64,000 nt of DNA from Trichostrongylus colubriformis. Taxonomy: Eukaryota; Nematoda; Chromadorea; Rhabditida; Trichostrongylidae. Position 1 is the stretch's first letter, and each line of letters opens with the position of its first letter. Shown here in pieces: positions 1 to 12,399 of the stretch. Both the position numbers and the translations under genes were made by a program. The notes beneath the pieces were generated by a model. That model was not told the DNA's origin. It was given only the letters and a program-made list of their open reading frames with translations, and did no database searches. The stretch covers positions 49,184,873 through 49,248,872 of the forward strand of contig OZ022257.1 of NCBI GenBank assembly GCA_963978905.1, written 5' to 3'.

Positions 1-780
1 ATGAACTCTTACTTGAATCGAGTCGCGTAAATTCGTGGGTGATGCTACGAGTGAGTAAGATTCATTTCTACTTCAGCCGGAGGAGTTCTCTCCGTGCTTG
101 TTCTCTTGATCCTCTTTTTTTAAGAACATCTGACGGGGGAGTGAGGGAACTGAAAACATGCGCCAAAATTAAAGCGAAAGCACGTGTACAGACGTTTTGA
201 CCCCTTGCTCACAGCTATCGCTTTCTTCTGCGCCTTTTTTGTCTACTTGTGTTAGGTTTCAGGTACTCGTCGTCATGAACAGATACACTTCTCGAGTGGC
301 AAGAAGTTGTTGCACCCACTTTTCTATAATTTCTCCTTACGCTCGAATTTTAGCACGTAAGCTCCATCACCCTCTAGAGACGAATCCCAGCTTCACCGTC
401 AGATTCATTCAAGTCTTTAATGAGCCAAGAATCGCTGACGATGGCGCTGGTAAAGAAGCACATCTCTGATTTCTAAGGGTTGTTATGACGGTGCGTGAAG
501 GGACTCTGCGCGAGATCCGCCGAATGTTGCCTAAAATGTTGTGCAGCGGGCTTAGATGACCCATTTCTCACTATTCATGGAGGAAAGTTTTCAATAAGGC
601 TATGTGCCAGAGGATCATCGGCATTTGACCAGCTCAATCGCTGTTCTCGAACCCGATGAAGTACAACGTCTAGTCGGTTTTGGAAGTGAAAGCGCGGTCT
701 GAAAAGTTATGGGTTCATTAATGAAAGCTCTTCAAAAAGCGTGAAATGTCAGCCCACCATACTTGAGTACCGCGATGGAT
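1..780. other. No gene assigned
   Basis: I see no convincing coding exon or repeat here. The first exon of the ALG3 gene, carrying its start codon, should lie in this stretch or just outside the window, but I could not identify it from the sequence. Confidence 0.4.
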
Positions 781-840
781 AGATGCTCGAATTATCACAG
801 CTCTTGTTTAGATGATAAGGAGAAGTCTTTAGTGTTTCAG

Positions 841-3800
841 TACTGTTTCTGTTCAATAATGGTATGATTAATGTCATATTTCTCATTGTTAAAATCGTTA
901 CCTTGTCGTTTTGGGTGGTTTTAAAGACACCGTAAGGGAGTAATTTTGGCTTACGGTAGAACAGACGTAGTGTGGACGAGTTCAAGTGACCGCCATTGCA
1001 CAAACTCGCCAATTTGACGCCTTGGCATGGTGCCAAGAGAAGATGTTTCCATTATAAAGTTGTTCATTCCTTTTACCTTCTTCTTTGTTCCTTATATTGT
1101 TTCTGGATGTACTTACATGAATGTTAATGTAGTTGGGAATGGCCACTCCACTGCGCTGGGAGTCAGGTGCTACAACTAAAGTTGGCCCGCGGCCGTCTCC
1201 TACAGCGGACAACTCGGAACGCCAGTGCGATGATGCGAATGAGGCGCGAATACACACCGCAGCGATGCACTTTTGAGTTCGGGTTTTTTCACCGATTATC
1301 GCTTCTAACCTTCTGCGTTCGTTACGAAATGCTAATTTCTTTGTATGTTTCTCTTGTTTCGGACCCCCTTCCGGTTCCTTTAAGCCCTACTCCCTATAAT
1401 CTGGCGCATCATGTATTTCGAGCTTCTAGCAACCCGATTCAGCCGCTCAACTTCTAACCCTGAGGATAAAATCTTCGGCGTCAACCAGTCCCATTTTTGG
1501 ATGCGTCATGCACTCCGAATTACAGTGAACCTTCACTGCTGTTTTACACTTTCGCGATGTTTTACCGCTGCTATCCATTGTACAGGTCAATTCTTACCTG
1601 CTCACCATGGGCATGAATTGATTCACGATTTGATTGCTAGATATATGTGTGAGTAGTTACTGGCTGACCACATCTAACTTTTTCGGAAGCTCCGGCGTAC
1701 TCCCTGTCTTCTCCATCTGGGGTGCTTCTTTGTAATATTAATAGCTTCTGGTCCAGTATCGAGTCCGTGGATTGCCGAATTTTGGTACACGTTCCTGTTT
1801 AATTTTTCATTGAAAATAAATCTGGGAAATGAAAGTTAACGGGTGATTGCCTTGCTTTCTCAAAATCATCACGTGAATATTCGAATGGCTTGATAATGTG
1901 TGATTTCAGACACTGAAATCGACTGGTCCACATACATGCAACAAGTGGAATGTTACATGGTTAAGAATATTCGAAACTATTCTGAAATTGGAGGTGATAC
2001 TGGACCCGTTGTGTGAGTTGATAGAGGCATAACCTCGTTGCTGAAGTGGGCATGTACCAAACCAATCATAAGCATATAGCGAGCCCTGTTCCTGGAAAGG
2101 GGCATATAGCAAACTAATCAGCTCAGAATAGTAAAATGGTGCTTTTGTAATGAGTGGCGTCTTAATCCAATGGTTTCTCACATTTACAAGCCATAGATCA
2201 AACTTTTGAGCTATAATTGAAACAGAACACACGTCACAACAAACCTTGTTAATATCAGTAGTTAAGGTATCCGGCTGGGCATCTTTGGACCTTCAGTGTT
2301 CTTCATGCTTTGACGAATGCTGGAAAGGATATTCGTACAGCGCAGTACATATTTATGGTTCTTTATCTGCTGAATTTGTTGGCTGTTCTTCGCTTATACT
2401 ACAAATCGAAGAGGGTAGGTGAATTAGGGAGTATTGAGGTTCTTTACGCTGTGACTTTAGATATTTCGTTCAGATCGCTCCGTACGTTTTGGTATTCCTA
2501 TGTTTCACCGGTTACCGAATTCACTCAATTTTTGTCTTACGTCTATTCAATGACCCGATTGCTATGATGTTCTTTTATTTCGCTGTTAATTTTTTTATTT
2601 CTGAGCAGTGGCTGATGGGCTGCATATTGTACAGGTAAGGGAAGTAATTGCTTGACATATCAGTTGAATTTTGAAATATTAATTTGAGTTTTGCTGTTGG
2701 TATCAAGATGAATGTGCTGCTTTTTGCTCCGGCGCTGTTCTTCGTCCTCTTACTTAATGTGGGCATTTGGAAAACAGCTTTGAACCTTTTCTGCTGCGCT
2801 GTTGTACAGGTTCGAATATCATTTTCGTTTAACTGTCCCTTTTCGTCTAATGGCATGTCATGCATGTCTTGAATATGAACCACGTTTTTGTGGGGGGAGT
2901 GTTGGGACGCGTTCATACTTCGCGACAAAAGCACGTTTCGCTCGAAGGGCAAGTGGCGCACATGCAAGCACTACGATCGGTTCTCTCCGCACACTCTCAT
3001 TTGCCATGTTCTCTTAATAGTGTTGAGAATTGTGTGCGGCACCGCGCTCGCGTATAGTGAGTAGCGTGCGTTTGTCGCGAAGTAAGGATGCGGTGTTCTA
3101 ATGAGGGATACATGTGGACTCATTCGTCATCGTGTTATTCTTCTTTCTCTCAATCTTAAGAGGATATTTCTATTTCTTTTTAGGTTTACATTGGACTCCC
3201 GTTCCTTACATATGATCCCATTTCTTATATTCGACGTTCGTTTGATCTTGGTCGAGTTTTTCTGTTCAAGTGGACAGTGAACTGGCGTTTTCTGCCAGAA
3301 GAGGTGACAGAGAGTCAATTCTGTCTTGTGATCGTTCTATTTTGATGGTTGACGACTGCGGAACGATTTGCATGGGGCGATTGTTTTAGGTATTTCTATC
3401 TCCCAGACTCCATTTGACACTGCTTTCATGTCATCTAGCAGTTCTTCTGCTGTTCGGATACCACATGTGGTACAGGTTAGTTTACTACCTTTCTCATTTC
3501 TTCTATTCGGCCGTTCTTCTGATGTCCTCCATATTAAGATCGCACGGAGGAATGCGCGCCGCAGTCACCAAGGCCTGTCAGGGTATCCAATCGAAGACTG
3601 GTGTAGCAGGTGGGAACTGTAGCTGTTTCACCACCTATATCAATCTCACGATTTCAGAAACGCTGTTCGCATTATTTTCCGCTAATTTGATTGGTATTAC
3701 GTTTGCTCGTTCTCTCCACTACCAATTTTACAGCTGGTATTACCACCAGCTGCCTTATTTGTTGTTCTGGAATTCACATGGTGATGAAAATGACAAGCGG

Positions 3801-5316
3801 CCTCTTGTCTTACCTTGGATGTCCATTGCTATAAAGTGAGTCAAAGCACCTTGCAAATTTTATAGTCAGTCAATTTATTTGCACTGATTTTAAGAGTAAA
3901 ATCAGAATCATATCATTGATCATTTGGAGATTTGCTATTAAATCACCTTCGGCTGTGTAGGACTAATAACAATTGATGCCACACAGGTGGTCCAGTAGTG
4001 AACTCCGATGAAACAACTTCCTCTACAGTGCGGGTCCCGCGCCTTTCGTGGATCACTCACCTGGATGATTAGGGCATTTTCGTTTCATCCTGTAGAGAAA
4101 AATATGAGGGGGCCTTGCGCGATCTAAGCAAATATGGTTCCACTCGACAACTCCATACTTCGCCCCGTCATTTAATACGGCATTCATTACGAGTACTTTC
4201 TAACGCACTCTGCAAATGAGACTGCTGCTAATTTCTGTGGTGCGTTCGACAAAGACGTCATCCATCATGCCACAGTATCTCGCTGGTACCACCGTTTTTC
4301 TTCCTGAGATACGAGTCTCCTTGATCGACCAGAACGTCCATCAATCACTCAAGATCGTAAAATCCTTGAAGTTTTCGAAGCGAATCCAGGAGCGACTCAC
4401 GTGAAATAGCCATTACAGTGGTGGTATCCCACACCACAAACAGCAAACACCGTAGTGATTTCGGCTTCAGGAAACTGTTCGCGACATGGGTTCACCAACC
4501 CAGTGAGTCGGAAAAGGTCAACCGTGTCAGTCTTTGCTGTTTCGTCCTCATCTGACCACACTTCTTCGAGGGATCACTACCGTAAATGAAAGCTGGGTCC
4601 TTCATGTCAACCATACAAGGAAGCGTCAATGGCGTTCGCTAGGAGAATTGCCACCTCGTGGGTTCAGACCATGGTTTCATGAAAAAAGTGTCACTCCACC
4701 GTTGGTAGAATTTTTCAGGTATGCGGTACTTTGAGCTGCCACACAATGGTACTGCAGTGACCGCAAGCTCTAGGCTAACCAGCTGCAGAAGATAGGCGAC
4801 ATTCTCCGCCAGTGTTATCCAATGAGAACGTTTTGAATGAGCGTTTTGTTTTGCAGCATGACAATGCAAGACCACATGTTGCAAAAAATGCCCATGCCAC
4901 TGTGCCTTGCTGCCTGTGAACGTAGAAACGCCCTGCCGGCCAAAGTATGAACGCGGCCTAGGTTGCCCTTTTCACTGAACTTTTATTTCAGTAAAGTATA
5001 TAGTGCATCCTAAAGAGGTAGTGGGTGCTCCTGTTTCTTTTTATCCATAAAACTAGGGTGCACCATATAGTTAGTTCACTAGCTGTTTGTTTCATTGAAA
5101 CAGTACCTGAATACGACAAAGGTATGCAAGTTTTCACCTTCTCCTGATTTTCTCTGATTTAGAGCAGCGGTCCTTGTTGGAATAGAGGTTTGTTGGAACG
5201 TCTATCCGTCAACTGTGCTTTCATCACTTTTCCTCCATGTATACCACATTGGTATTATTCTGTATCTGACTGTGAGCCGTGTAGAGCGACACGAATCTGA
5301 GAAGAAGTTTGCTTGA
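841..5316 (+). CDS. ALG3: ALG3, dolichyl-P-Man:Man5GlcNAc2-PP-dolichol alpha-1,3-mannosyltransferase
   Basis: ALG3 adds the first luminal mannose (from dolichyl-P-mannose) to the lipid-linked oligosaccharide in the ER membrane, an early step of N-glycosylation. Exons read in one continuous phase: 1910-2012, 2267-2414, 2474-2634, 2689-2809, 3184-3303, 3390-3475, 3539-3609, 3658-3835 and 5163-5316 (stop TGA). Together they give about 380 residues, against about 440 for the human protein. Family blocks visible are [64 protein letters not shown] text, [19 protein letters not shown] and CWNVYPST. The protein is very hydrophobic with many membrane segments. A further upstream exon at about 841-924 encodes a hydrophobic segment ending FWVVLKTP, as the family expects before YTEIDW. 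Its donor does not join in phase with the next exon unless a couple of bases are missing, so that end is uncertain. The start codon was not found. The final intron (1.3 kb) carries a dead mariner. Identity is very likely; the N-terminus is not settled. Confidence 0.88.
2904..3095. repeat. Foldback MITE in ALG3 intron
   Basis: The ends are inverted copies: GACGCGTTCATACTTCGCGA on the left and TCGCGAAGTAAGGATGCG on the right. It lies wholly inside the intron between ALG3 exons 2689-2809 and 3184-3303 and belongs to the GCGTTCATACTTTGCG family found throughout the window. Confidence 0.65.
4190..4915 (+). pseudogene. Degenerate mariner transposase
   Basis: Broken reading frames on the plus strand carry mariner transposase features in the right order. 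First comes a helix-turn-helix block near 4210-4330 with text like [10 protein letters not shown], then a diverged middle part. Near 4855-4890 is the block [11 protein letters not shown], which contains the second catalytic Asp of the family. Several stops and frame changes interrupt it, so it cannot encode an active enzyme. It lies in the last ALG3 intron. No clean terminal repeats were found, and the right edge abuts the end of a GAACGCGGCC-type MITE at about 4936-4960. Confidence 0.75.
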
Positions 5317-6640
5317 GGGTAATGTAGGCTGGTTGTGAGGGAATATCATTCTATGGGCATCGGTCCGCTGTTCTCGTGTTGAAATTGAGTTCTTCTTTCA
5401 AAATATTATAACTTTGTGTTTTACACTCATTTTCTCTCTAGTCCAAAACAGGTTCGCTCCTTAATTTTTCTTCCTTCGTGGATCATATTGTTATGTTGGC
5501 AGACTCTTTCGACTTTCGGTTTCTGTAAGTTTTGTTGAAGTGAAGGGTGTAGTAGGGATATTATGGCTCTTGTTATTGTGATAGTTCAGCTTTCACTCCC
5601 TTTTTATGGGACATTTTTTGGGTTGTGATCATTATTAAAGGTAAGTTCTCTTATCTGTTATTATAGGGTTCGTCAGTACAACCTTTTATTTTTAGTCTAC
5701 AGTCTGGCATTGTTTTACGTCACATGAGGTCTAATAAAAATTGCAATCTCAAAATGATGTTTTAAGAAAGGTTATTGACACCTGACTACATACTGTGAGA
5801 CATTTTGCAAGATTTCGTTTTTCTAAGGTATTCATTATGGCTGCAAAAATGGGACAGTGCATGCTGGGAAGTAGTGGTAGCTTAGCTTTGCCAGCGAAAT
5901 TGAGAGAAATAAAAAATAAAAAACAGAAAAATCTAATATTGTATGGAGGAAACTACGTCTTTCCATCCTCTTATTATATAATCGTCGTCTCGTCATATAT
6001 TTCGTTGGTGTTTCAGATTTCAGTAAAGGTGTATGGTTTTTCGACTGCTTCGTTGCATACCATATGCAAGCTCTTCGGTTCGTTTTGTCACAGCGGAAGC
6101 CAATAGCGCGATCTCAGAAGCCCCTGCAAAGCATGTGGTGAGTTGTCCATCAATTGTTTTTATTTATCACCGTGGTTGTAGTTCCGTGATACATTCATAT
6201 TTGTTTACCAATCTCTGGCGGTAGTGGTAGTGCTGAGAGGAGGTGCTAATGGCTTGCTGGGGAGAGAGGAGGGGGAGGGGGACACTCCGCTGCGCATTGC
6301 ATCTGGCGCTATTTTTGCCTAGATTTTTAGCCTAAGCCTTATTTTGATTGGGAATCCCTACCTCCCTAAAGTAAGGATCAGGTAGAAATATACATTTCTG
6401 TGTACAAACTGATGACTATAGAACGGTTCCGAATGAGGTACGGCGACAATGAGTGCCCCCCTCTCCATATCACCGAGAGCGCTTCGCCCATAATGAAAAA
6501 TTGGAACCTAGTCAAGATTGTGAATTTTTTACTGCCTCTAGAATTCTTTTTTTCCAAAACTGAGACAAAAACTGATAAGTTCAATCCGGTTAGGATGTTT
6601 CGTATGTAGCTAATTGCTTCACCACAGTTCGCTATGTGAA
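5317..6640. other. Intergenic stretch, no gene seen
   Basis: This AT-rich stretch lies between the ALG3 stop codon and the mariner. Around 6300-6440 is a sequence (GCCTAAGCC followed by ATATACATTT) that recurs in diverged form near 22435-22510, so part of it is an old dispersed repeat. No supported exon. Confidence 0.4.
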
Positions 6641-6644
6641 TGTA

Positions 6645-7517
6645 TTAGGTTGTCCCGAAAGTTCCGGAACACCCCGACTACTTTTTTTCAAATTTATTTC
6701 TTTACAACATAAACACATTTCAGCTAACAAGATATTCACCATTACTATCTACCACCTTCTGTCATCTATCCGGAAGCTTGCCAATCCCATCCGCCCAGAA
6801 CTGTTGAGACTGCCTCGCGAAGAAACGTTCGACCTCCATCTCGATGTCGCGCTGCTTTTTGAGCTGTTTCCCCTTTAGGAAGTTCTGTAGAGGGGCGAAC
6901 AGGTGGTAGTCAGACGGTGCGAGGTCGGGGCTATATGGAGGATGTGGTAGCACTTCTCAGCCTAGCGTCGCCAAGGTTGTCCCGGGTGAATGTTGCTAGA
7001 TGTCGGCTGTCGGATAGGGCATGGGGTGTCCAAGTCGAGAGCACTTTCCGGTATCCCAGCCGAGTGAGATGCTGATCGACTGTGGTGTTCCCACAACCGA
7101 GTAGCAAGGCTACTTCACGTGTGCTTGCCGTGGGGTTCTCCTGCACAGTTCTCCTGAAAAGCTGATCGTCTGCTCAGATGGACGACCACTGCGTTGCTGA
7201 TCTTTCAGGGCTATATCTTAAGAACGGAAGCGGGTGAACCAACGGTGGATAGTTGTGCTTGCTCCACATGCAACGCTGAATATTTGGATCGCTTCCCTTA
7301 TGGAACTCCCTCGGCAGAACTCGTAGAGGTACAATGCTCGGAGTGACGTCTCGTCCATTTCGAGCTCTATTCCTTTTGTGGATAGGCGCGAATCCTTATA
7401 TGCCTATGGCATGGAACGTTCCACAAAGTCAGTCGACAAATGCCCTGGTTACCCATCGCGGGAAGGCCCGAAAACCCTTGTCCGCCAAGGTGTTCCGGAA
7501 CTTTCGGGACAGCCTAA
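6645..7517 (-). mobile_element. mariner-family DNA transposon, internally deleted
   Basis: The element of 873 bp has inverted ends reading TTAGGTTGTCCCGAAAGTTC at the left and, as the reverse complement, at the right (GAACTTTCGGGACAGCCTAA). It is flanked by TA on both sides, the target site of the Tc1/mariner superfamily. Intact mariners are about 1.3 kb, so roughly a third is missing. Confidence 0.9.
6762..7358 (-). pseudogene. mariner transposase remnant
   Basis: Read on the minus strand from an ATG at 7358. The N-terminal DNA-binding half (MDETSLRALYLYEFCRG..., then HRWFTRFRS followed by a stop) and the SGRPSEQT linker are recognisable. Next come LGCGNTTVDQHLTRLGYRK and, directly after it, the C-terminal block YSPDLAPSDYHLF. 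The stretch between them, which should hold the first two catalytic Asp residues, is missing. Together with the in-frame stop this makes the element non-autonomous. Confidence 0.85.
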
Positions 7518-7662
7518 TAGTTACTAGTGGTACTGGAGCTGTGGAATATGTATTTCGGAAGGTATATCAGAGAGGAAGCATTGTGGTGTTCGGATAGTTC
7601 ACGAGTAAAAAGGGTACCTGGCGTACATCATAAATAAGTGCTTGAGTCCCTAATTGAGTCGA

Positions 7663-10461
7663 ATGTTTTGCTCAATTTCAAATTTTAGTGATGCTTGTAG
7701 CTCTAGTGACTCTTGTCTTCTTCACTTTCAGCTTGTTTTATTGCCTAGGAGGTTTCATCACTTATTGCAGGTGTTTGATCGGCAGCTGAAAAGAAAGCAA
7801 CGAGACTGGGCTGTCAGACAGCCGGACTTTGAAGACGCACAATATCTCAAAGAGGAGATTGGTTGGAGAGTAGCAGATAGAGTGAGTGCTAGTGGTTAAA
7901 CCGCACTGCATCCGTGTACTCTCGTTTATCTCGAAAAATCATAGTTTTCGTGTGTGATTTGCCTTATCGTACCATTGCATAGTAGGTATTCGACTTGACA
8001 AAGTTCAACCCAGTAGCGTTGGATATCGGTTGTGGTGTGGGTCACATCGCCCCACACTTGATCAAGGAAAATGTGGGCACTCTCATACAATGCGATATGA
8101 GTGAAGAGATGGTCAATAAAAGCCATGGAGCCAACGATGATGAAGTAAGCGCTTCATGATTTTCCACAGTTCTCTGTAAGCCAAATTTTTGTCAGAACTT
8201 GCATATCTTTATTCTTTTCGTGATACTTCACCTCACTTCATATCTTTCAAGGTGAAGATTGAACGCGTGGTATGTGATGAGGAGAAATTGGAGCCTTTCA
8301 AAACCGACCAATTTGATCTCTTGCTGTCTTCCTTGTCTGCTCATTGGATTAATGACCTACCTCAATGGTATGTAGTATCATTGCCATAGCTAAAAATGGC
8401 ATGAAGACTTCGATGTTTGATTAGGGTCCCGTCCGAGATCAAAGCTTTCGCCCATAACGCATCATCCGTAAAGATTGTTCAGAGTTGCGTTCATTTCCAG
8501 TCAAATGAGCGTTTTATCGCAATTCTTCTTCATTTCTAGATTTTCGGCTTATGTGTGGAATTAAGGTTTTGTCGCTGTTACGAGATTCTGAAACCTGACT
8601 GCCCATTTATTGGTTCCCTTCTAGCAGAAGATTCACTGTTCGAGCTGAGATGTTCACTTCAATTGGCTGAGGTTAGATTTTTGATACTTCTACAGCATTT
8701 TCCATTGAACCGATGGAGAATATTGCCCTCTGTGAAACAAGAGTATAAGGAAATTCAGTAGGACTGTTCAACAACTCTTCTGACTCATTGAATCATGCTT
8801 ACAATCGTCGATGTTCCTCACCTACTCAAAAGACTTTCGGGAATAGATTTTCTTTCATGTTTTTCAGATGGAACGGACAGGGGGTGTTGGACTGCATATA
8901 TCTCCATTTATAAAACCACAAGACATCGGCAGCCTGCTGAACAAAGCTGGCTTCGACTTGGTGACACTCGACAGCGAAGAAATTCAGGTTCTACGCTGTT
9001 TTACTCAGTTTCCTATCTCGGGCTTACTTTGAAGGCGATGTATCAGGGAGCGGTAGCAGAATGATAAGCAAAATCTGAGGTAGACTTGTACATGCTTTCA
9101 CTAGGTTGGGGTCATTTTGCTAATTGACAGGCATCATCTTGCCATGGCTAAATAGTCCCACGAATTCTACTGAGCGTTTACCCTGGAAAAATTGTATGAG
9201 CCAAACTCTGGATTATCGCTTGGTCATGCCAGCATTAGGAAGGGCAGTTCCACGGAAAAGAGGAGCAGATAAATGCGAAAATAATATCGATGTAGACGCT
9301 AAAATGCGGCTTTTCCTTTGGAAATCTGGAATTTATTTGTTCTATGAGTAGCGTTCCAATTTGAGCGATTTTTCGTTTTTAGCTAGAGTTTGCGATGTCC
9401 ACCATGTCATATTGCTTGCTTCCTTCAACGTTGTTTTAACTTTTAGGTTGGATACCCGCACATGATGGCGTTGATGTATGATCTGCAGTTGATGGCCGAG
9501 TCGCATTGTACGTTCTCACGAAGTCGTACGATACGAAAGGACGTTCTCGTAGCAGCCGATGCTATATACAGAGTAGGTTCATTTCAGATCTGAATATGAA
9601 TGTATCCTACGATTCCTGTTGATTGAAAAGGACTTTGTGGGGGGGGGGGGGTGTTTGCGGCAGTATAGATGTGCATGGAGCAACTTATACCGTAAGGATA
9701 TGAGAGAAAGATGGCATAGTAACAGAGTTATTCATATTTACGAGTGATTACACATTTGCAGTGCCAGGCGATCCAAGGTTGTCGTATAATAGTTTTCCAT
9801 TTAAGACAATGTACGGTAAAGATGATAGATATCCAGCGACGTTTCGTGTGATCTCATTTATCGGATGGAAGCCAGGACCAGATATGCCAAAGCCAGCGAA
9901 ACGTGGTTCACAGAATGTTTCATTCAAGGTATTTGATTTTAGGATCTCTTATATGTCATTGGTGCAATCTGAAACAAGGAGAACTACTGGAAGAGTGGGA
10001 AAGGGGACGGATAATTTGACAACTTCCCGGCGAAAGTCAGAACTTGAAAAAATTGCTTCTTAAGTGCCAACCAATGCTCTATCTTGTCCTTACGAAACTT
10101 GTGCGTCCATTTTCCATATCGAACCACCATACTCCGCTAGTTTCCGATTTTTTGAAACAATTTTCGACATATTTTATGTCCATATCTTATTTCATATTCG
10201 ATATGGAGGTTTTATTTGAGAGATGGCTGACCGAACTTCGCTAACAGTACAGCAAACAAGCTAACAGTCGCGTGGCGGACAACCTGTTGTCTGTTTAGAC
10301 AATGGTGTCACACTGATTGCCATTTTGCTTGCCTGAACTGTGAGCGCAATACGTTCTGCGTATGTATGGTTTTATTTTTTCAGGATCTTGGCAAAATCGT
10401 CGAAGACCCTCATTTGATGGAGAAGCTTAGCAAAAAAGAAGATGATAGTAATAGAAAATAG
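7663..10461 (+). CDS. NDUFAF5: NDUFAF5, mitochondrial complex I assembly methyltransferase-like protein
   Basis: NDUFAF5 is a mitochondrial SAM-dependent protein needed for an early step of respiratory complex I assembly; in vertebrates it hydroxylates an Arg of NDUFS7. Exons: first exon ending 7881, then 7986-8144, 8252-8367, 8566-8671, 8868-8987, 9447-9572, 9806-9928 and 10384-10461 (stop TAG). All phases join. Diagnostic blocks are [18 protein letters not shown], the SAM-binding glycine loop [15 protein letters not shown] with QCDMS after it, [40 protein letters not shown] and [18 protein letters not shown]. The start is unsure. An ATG at 7663 is in frame, but a likely acceptor at 7731 would join [13 protein letters not shown], a plausible mitochondrial presequence, to an unseen first exon. 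An AATAAA lies 11 bp after the stop. One intron holds a SINE fragment. Confidence 0.92.
8423..8490 (+). repeat. Fragment of tRNA-derived SINE in NDUFAF5 intron
   Basis: The text GGGTCCCGTCCGAGATC followed by AAAGCTTTCGCCCATAACGC matches the end of the tRNA-like head and the start of the body of the SINE at 52.4-53.4 kb. Only this middle piece remains. It begins about 55 bp after the exon ending at 8367. Confidence 0.65.
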
Positions 10462-10471
10462 GGCAGTACCT

Positions 10472-10477
10472 AATAAA
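10472..10477 (+). promoter_or_regulatory. AATAAA polyadenylation signal of NDUFAF5
   Basis: A canonical hexamer 11 bp downstream of the NDUFAF5 stop codon, on the coding strand. It implies a very short 3' UTR. Confidence 0.6.
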
Positions 10478-10620
10478 TATCTATGACAGTAAACATGTTT
10501 GTTCGAATTCCCTTCCAGAGGTTGACTTCCTAGAGCTTTTGTGAGAGAACAGATGTCATTGAAAATGATTAACAATTTTCTAGTGGTTGCTCTAAGTGTT
10601 GTATCTCAGAGCGGTTATTG

Positions 10621-10772
10621 GGCCGCGTTCATACTTTGCGCCGCCAGGGTGTAGCTGCGTTCACTAGCAGCGAGGGGAGTGGCACGGAAGAGATGCAGAG
10701 ACGATGCAGGCAGCGAGAAAGGGTAGTACAGAGCCACGCCTGCCGCCGGCATCGCAAAGTATGAACGCATCG
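10621..10772. repeat. Foldback MITE, GCGTTCATACTTTGCG family
   Basis: It begins GGCCGCGTTCATACTTTGCG and ends with CGCAAAGTATGAACGC. The interior is GC-rich and itself partly self-complementary (CTGCCGGCG-type text). About 150 bp, no coding content, located just downstream of NDUFAF5. Confidence 0.75.
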
Positions 10773-11018
10773 TTAAGGGAAACATACGTATAAATGGAAA
10801 AGCACCAATGATATCATTCTAGAAAACCATATCAAGGATTCTTTCGAAGTTCTTTTATTTTTGGCTGTTGATCCTTCTGTTCTGCGAAACGCGTCGATAA
10901 GGTAACTGGGAGCAAATTTTCAGTGAACATATGGAGCTCCTATCTTCATTTCACTTCTTCCCACGAGCCGTTTTCCTAACAGTCACGCTGTATCGTTCTT
11001 ATATTTCATGTTATTTAC

Positions 11019-11563
11019 CTTGAAGGCAGCATCAGGGGAAAGTCGGACGAAAGTAAAAAAAAAGTTGTGAATGTGAAAGGTGAGATGCCTAGTAATAGGA
11101 CAGTGAAGAAACAACGGATGGAATTGGCCAAAAATCCGAGAAATAGATACTGTTGATTCTCGACGCGGACAACCTGTCCGTCAAGAGGCGGGTAGTCCGG
11201 TCTTGTTTTCCCTTGGCATGTTGCCAAATAAACACAAGGGAATGTTTGGAAATACGACAGCATTCCTTTTTGAAGTGAGCTTCAAGCTATTTAAAACTGC
11301 GAAAGCGCGCTGCCAAACCTTCGATACTGCCGCATCTCCTTGACCGCTCCCACCCCAGTCAATCCGGAATTACGTCTTCGGGAGGCGGGACCGTTGTATC
11401 AAGAGGCGGAACAGTTGGACGGTTGTAGCGTTCCACATCGTGGGAGGGGCGCTTTTTCACCGGGATACTGCCACAGATAGCCTTCTTAGGTCCAGGACTA
11501 CCACGTAAGTGACTTCTTGTAGAGATTTCGCCATTACCACATTACCCCTGATGTTGTCTTTAA
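11019..11563 (-). mobile_element. TIR element with TTAAAGACATCATTAGGGG-type ends, copy 1
   Basis: This is a 545-bp element with inverted ends CTTGAAGGCAGCATCAGGGG (left) and CCCCTGATGTTGTCTTTAA (right). The same element occurs in the opposite orientation at 28465-29023, and part of it at about 60733-60900. Short open frames in the two full copies share a peptide (PLDGQVVR.ENQQ) but differ in length and surroundings, so I do not treat them as genes. It lies between NDUFAF5 and the repeats at 12 kb. The superfamily is not certain. Confidence 0.75.
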
Positions 11564-12180
11564 CAAACTGGTGCATCGTTGCGATCTTGCGGCATAGCAT
11601 AAAGAACTGTGGATAGACGAACTTTCGCTACATAATGTTGTTTCAAAGGTCAAGGTTTCGTCTCCTTTCCAGCTCACGCAGGTACTAATAAGCACCTAGA
11701 AATCTTATATCGCCGCCATAAATGCTGCTGCCTTCGGGTCTTAATTCCAAGCTCCACAATGCGTACTTCGAAATTTTCGAGGTATTTGTCCACAAAGTTG
11801 CATAATATTCATCTGAAAATGTGAACAATCGGGGCAAGAAATGAACTCAGCAAAAACTTTTTTGCCTTCACAGTCAATTTCTCTGGGTTGAACAGTGGCG
11901 CAGCAGACAAGAAAACCTGCCTTTGAAGTCCAGCTTTCATGCTCAGGTATGAAACATGAATGATTTGGAAGATGACAGGCCATTGCAAGAGATGGTCTAA
12001 CGATTATTGAAGTAATAATGTGGATGTGCTAGATGGTGCAAGATGAATGGTCGAAAAGAAAGCGGTCGAAATCTCGAGAGCTGGGAGCCGTACATTGCTC
12101 GTACGCACGCAGCTCTTTTTCACGAGTTCCCATCACTGATACATAGATCAGAGCCACTTGCAACTGCGATATGTGGCGGA
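11564..12180. other. Intergenic, nothing recognised
   Basis: I see no exon, repeat copy or RNA gene that I can support in this stretch. Confidence 0.35.
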
Positions 12181-12183
12181 TAA

Positions 12184-12370
12184 GTCGCGTTCATGCTTTG
12201 TGCACAGGCGCCAGCACGGCGGCAAGACCATGTGCACGCCGCCGACCGCGGCAGCACACAGGTGACGAGCTCCGTTCGTAAAACGCTCGACCCAACTACA
12301 CTACAGTATGACGATCGTGCCCACAATTCGTTTTCGAATCTTGGCTTAGTGCCAAACCATCGAGTCGTCT
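12184..12370. repeat. Half copy of the long form of the GCGTTCATACTTTGCG MITE
   Basis: It starts with GTCGCGTTCATGCTTTGTGC and continues with text (AAAACGCTCGACCCAACTAC, GATCGTG, TTCGAATCTTGGC) that also lies inside the full-length copy at 40299-40672. The other arm is missing. Confidence 0.55.
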
Positions 12371-12399
12371 TTGTCAGGGCAAGCTATGATGGGAGACGA

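Noticed and set aside
1167..1656. Overlapping plus frames upstream of ALG3 as possible first exons
   Set aside because: No hydrophobic first membrane segment or match to the ALG3 N-terminus; the exon near 841-924 fits better.
11015..11263. 82-codon minus frame and its relative at 28807-29031
   Set aside because: Both sit inside copies of a TIR element; the frames differ in length and diverge outside a short shared peptide.
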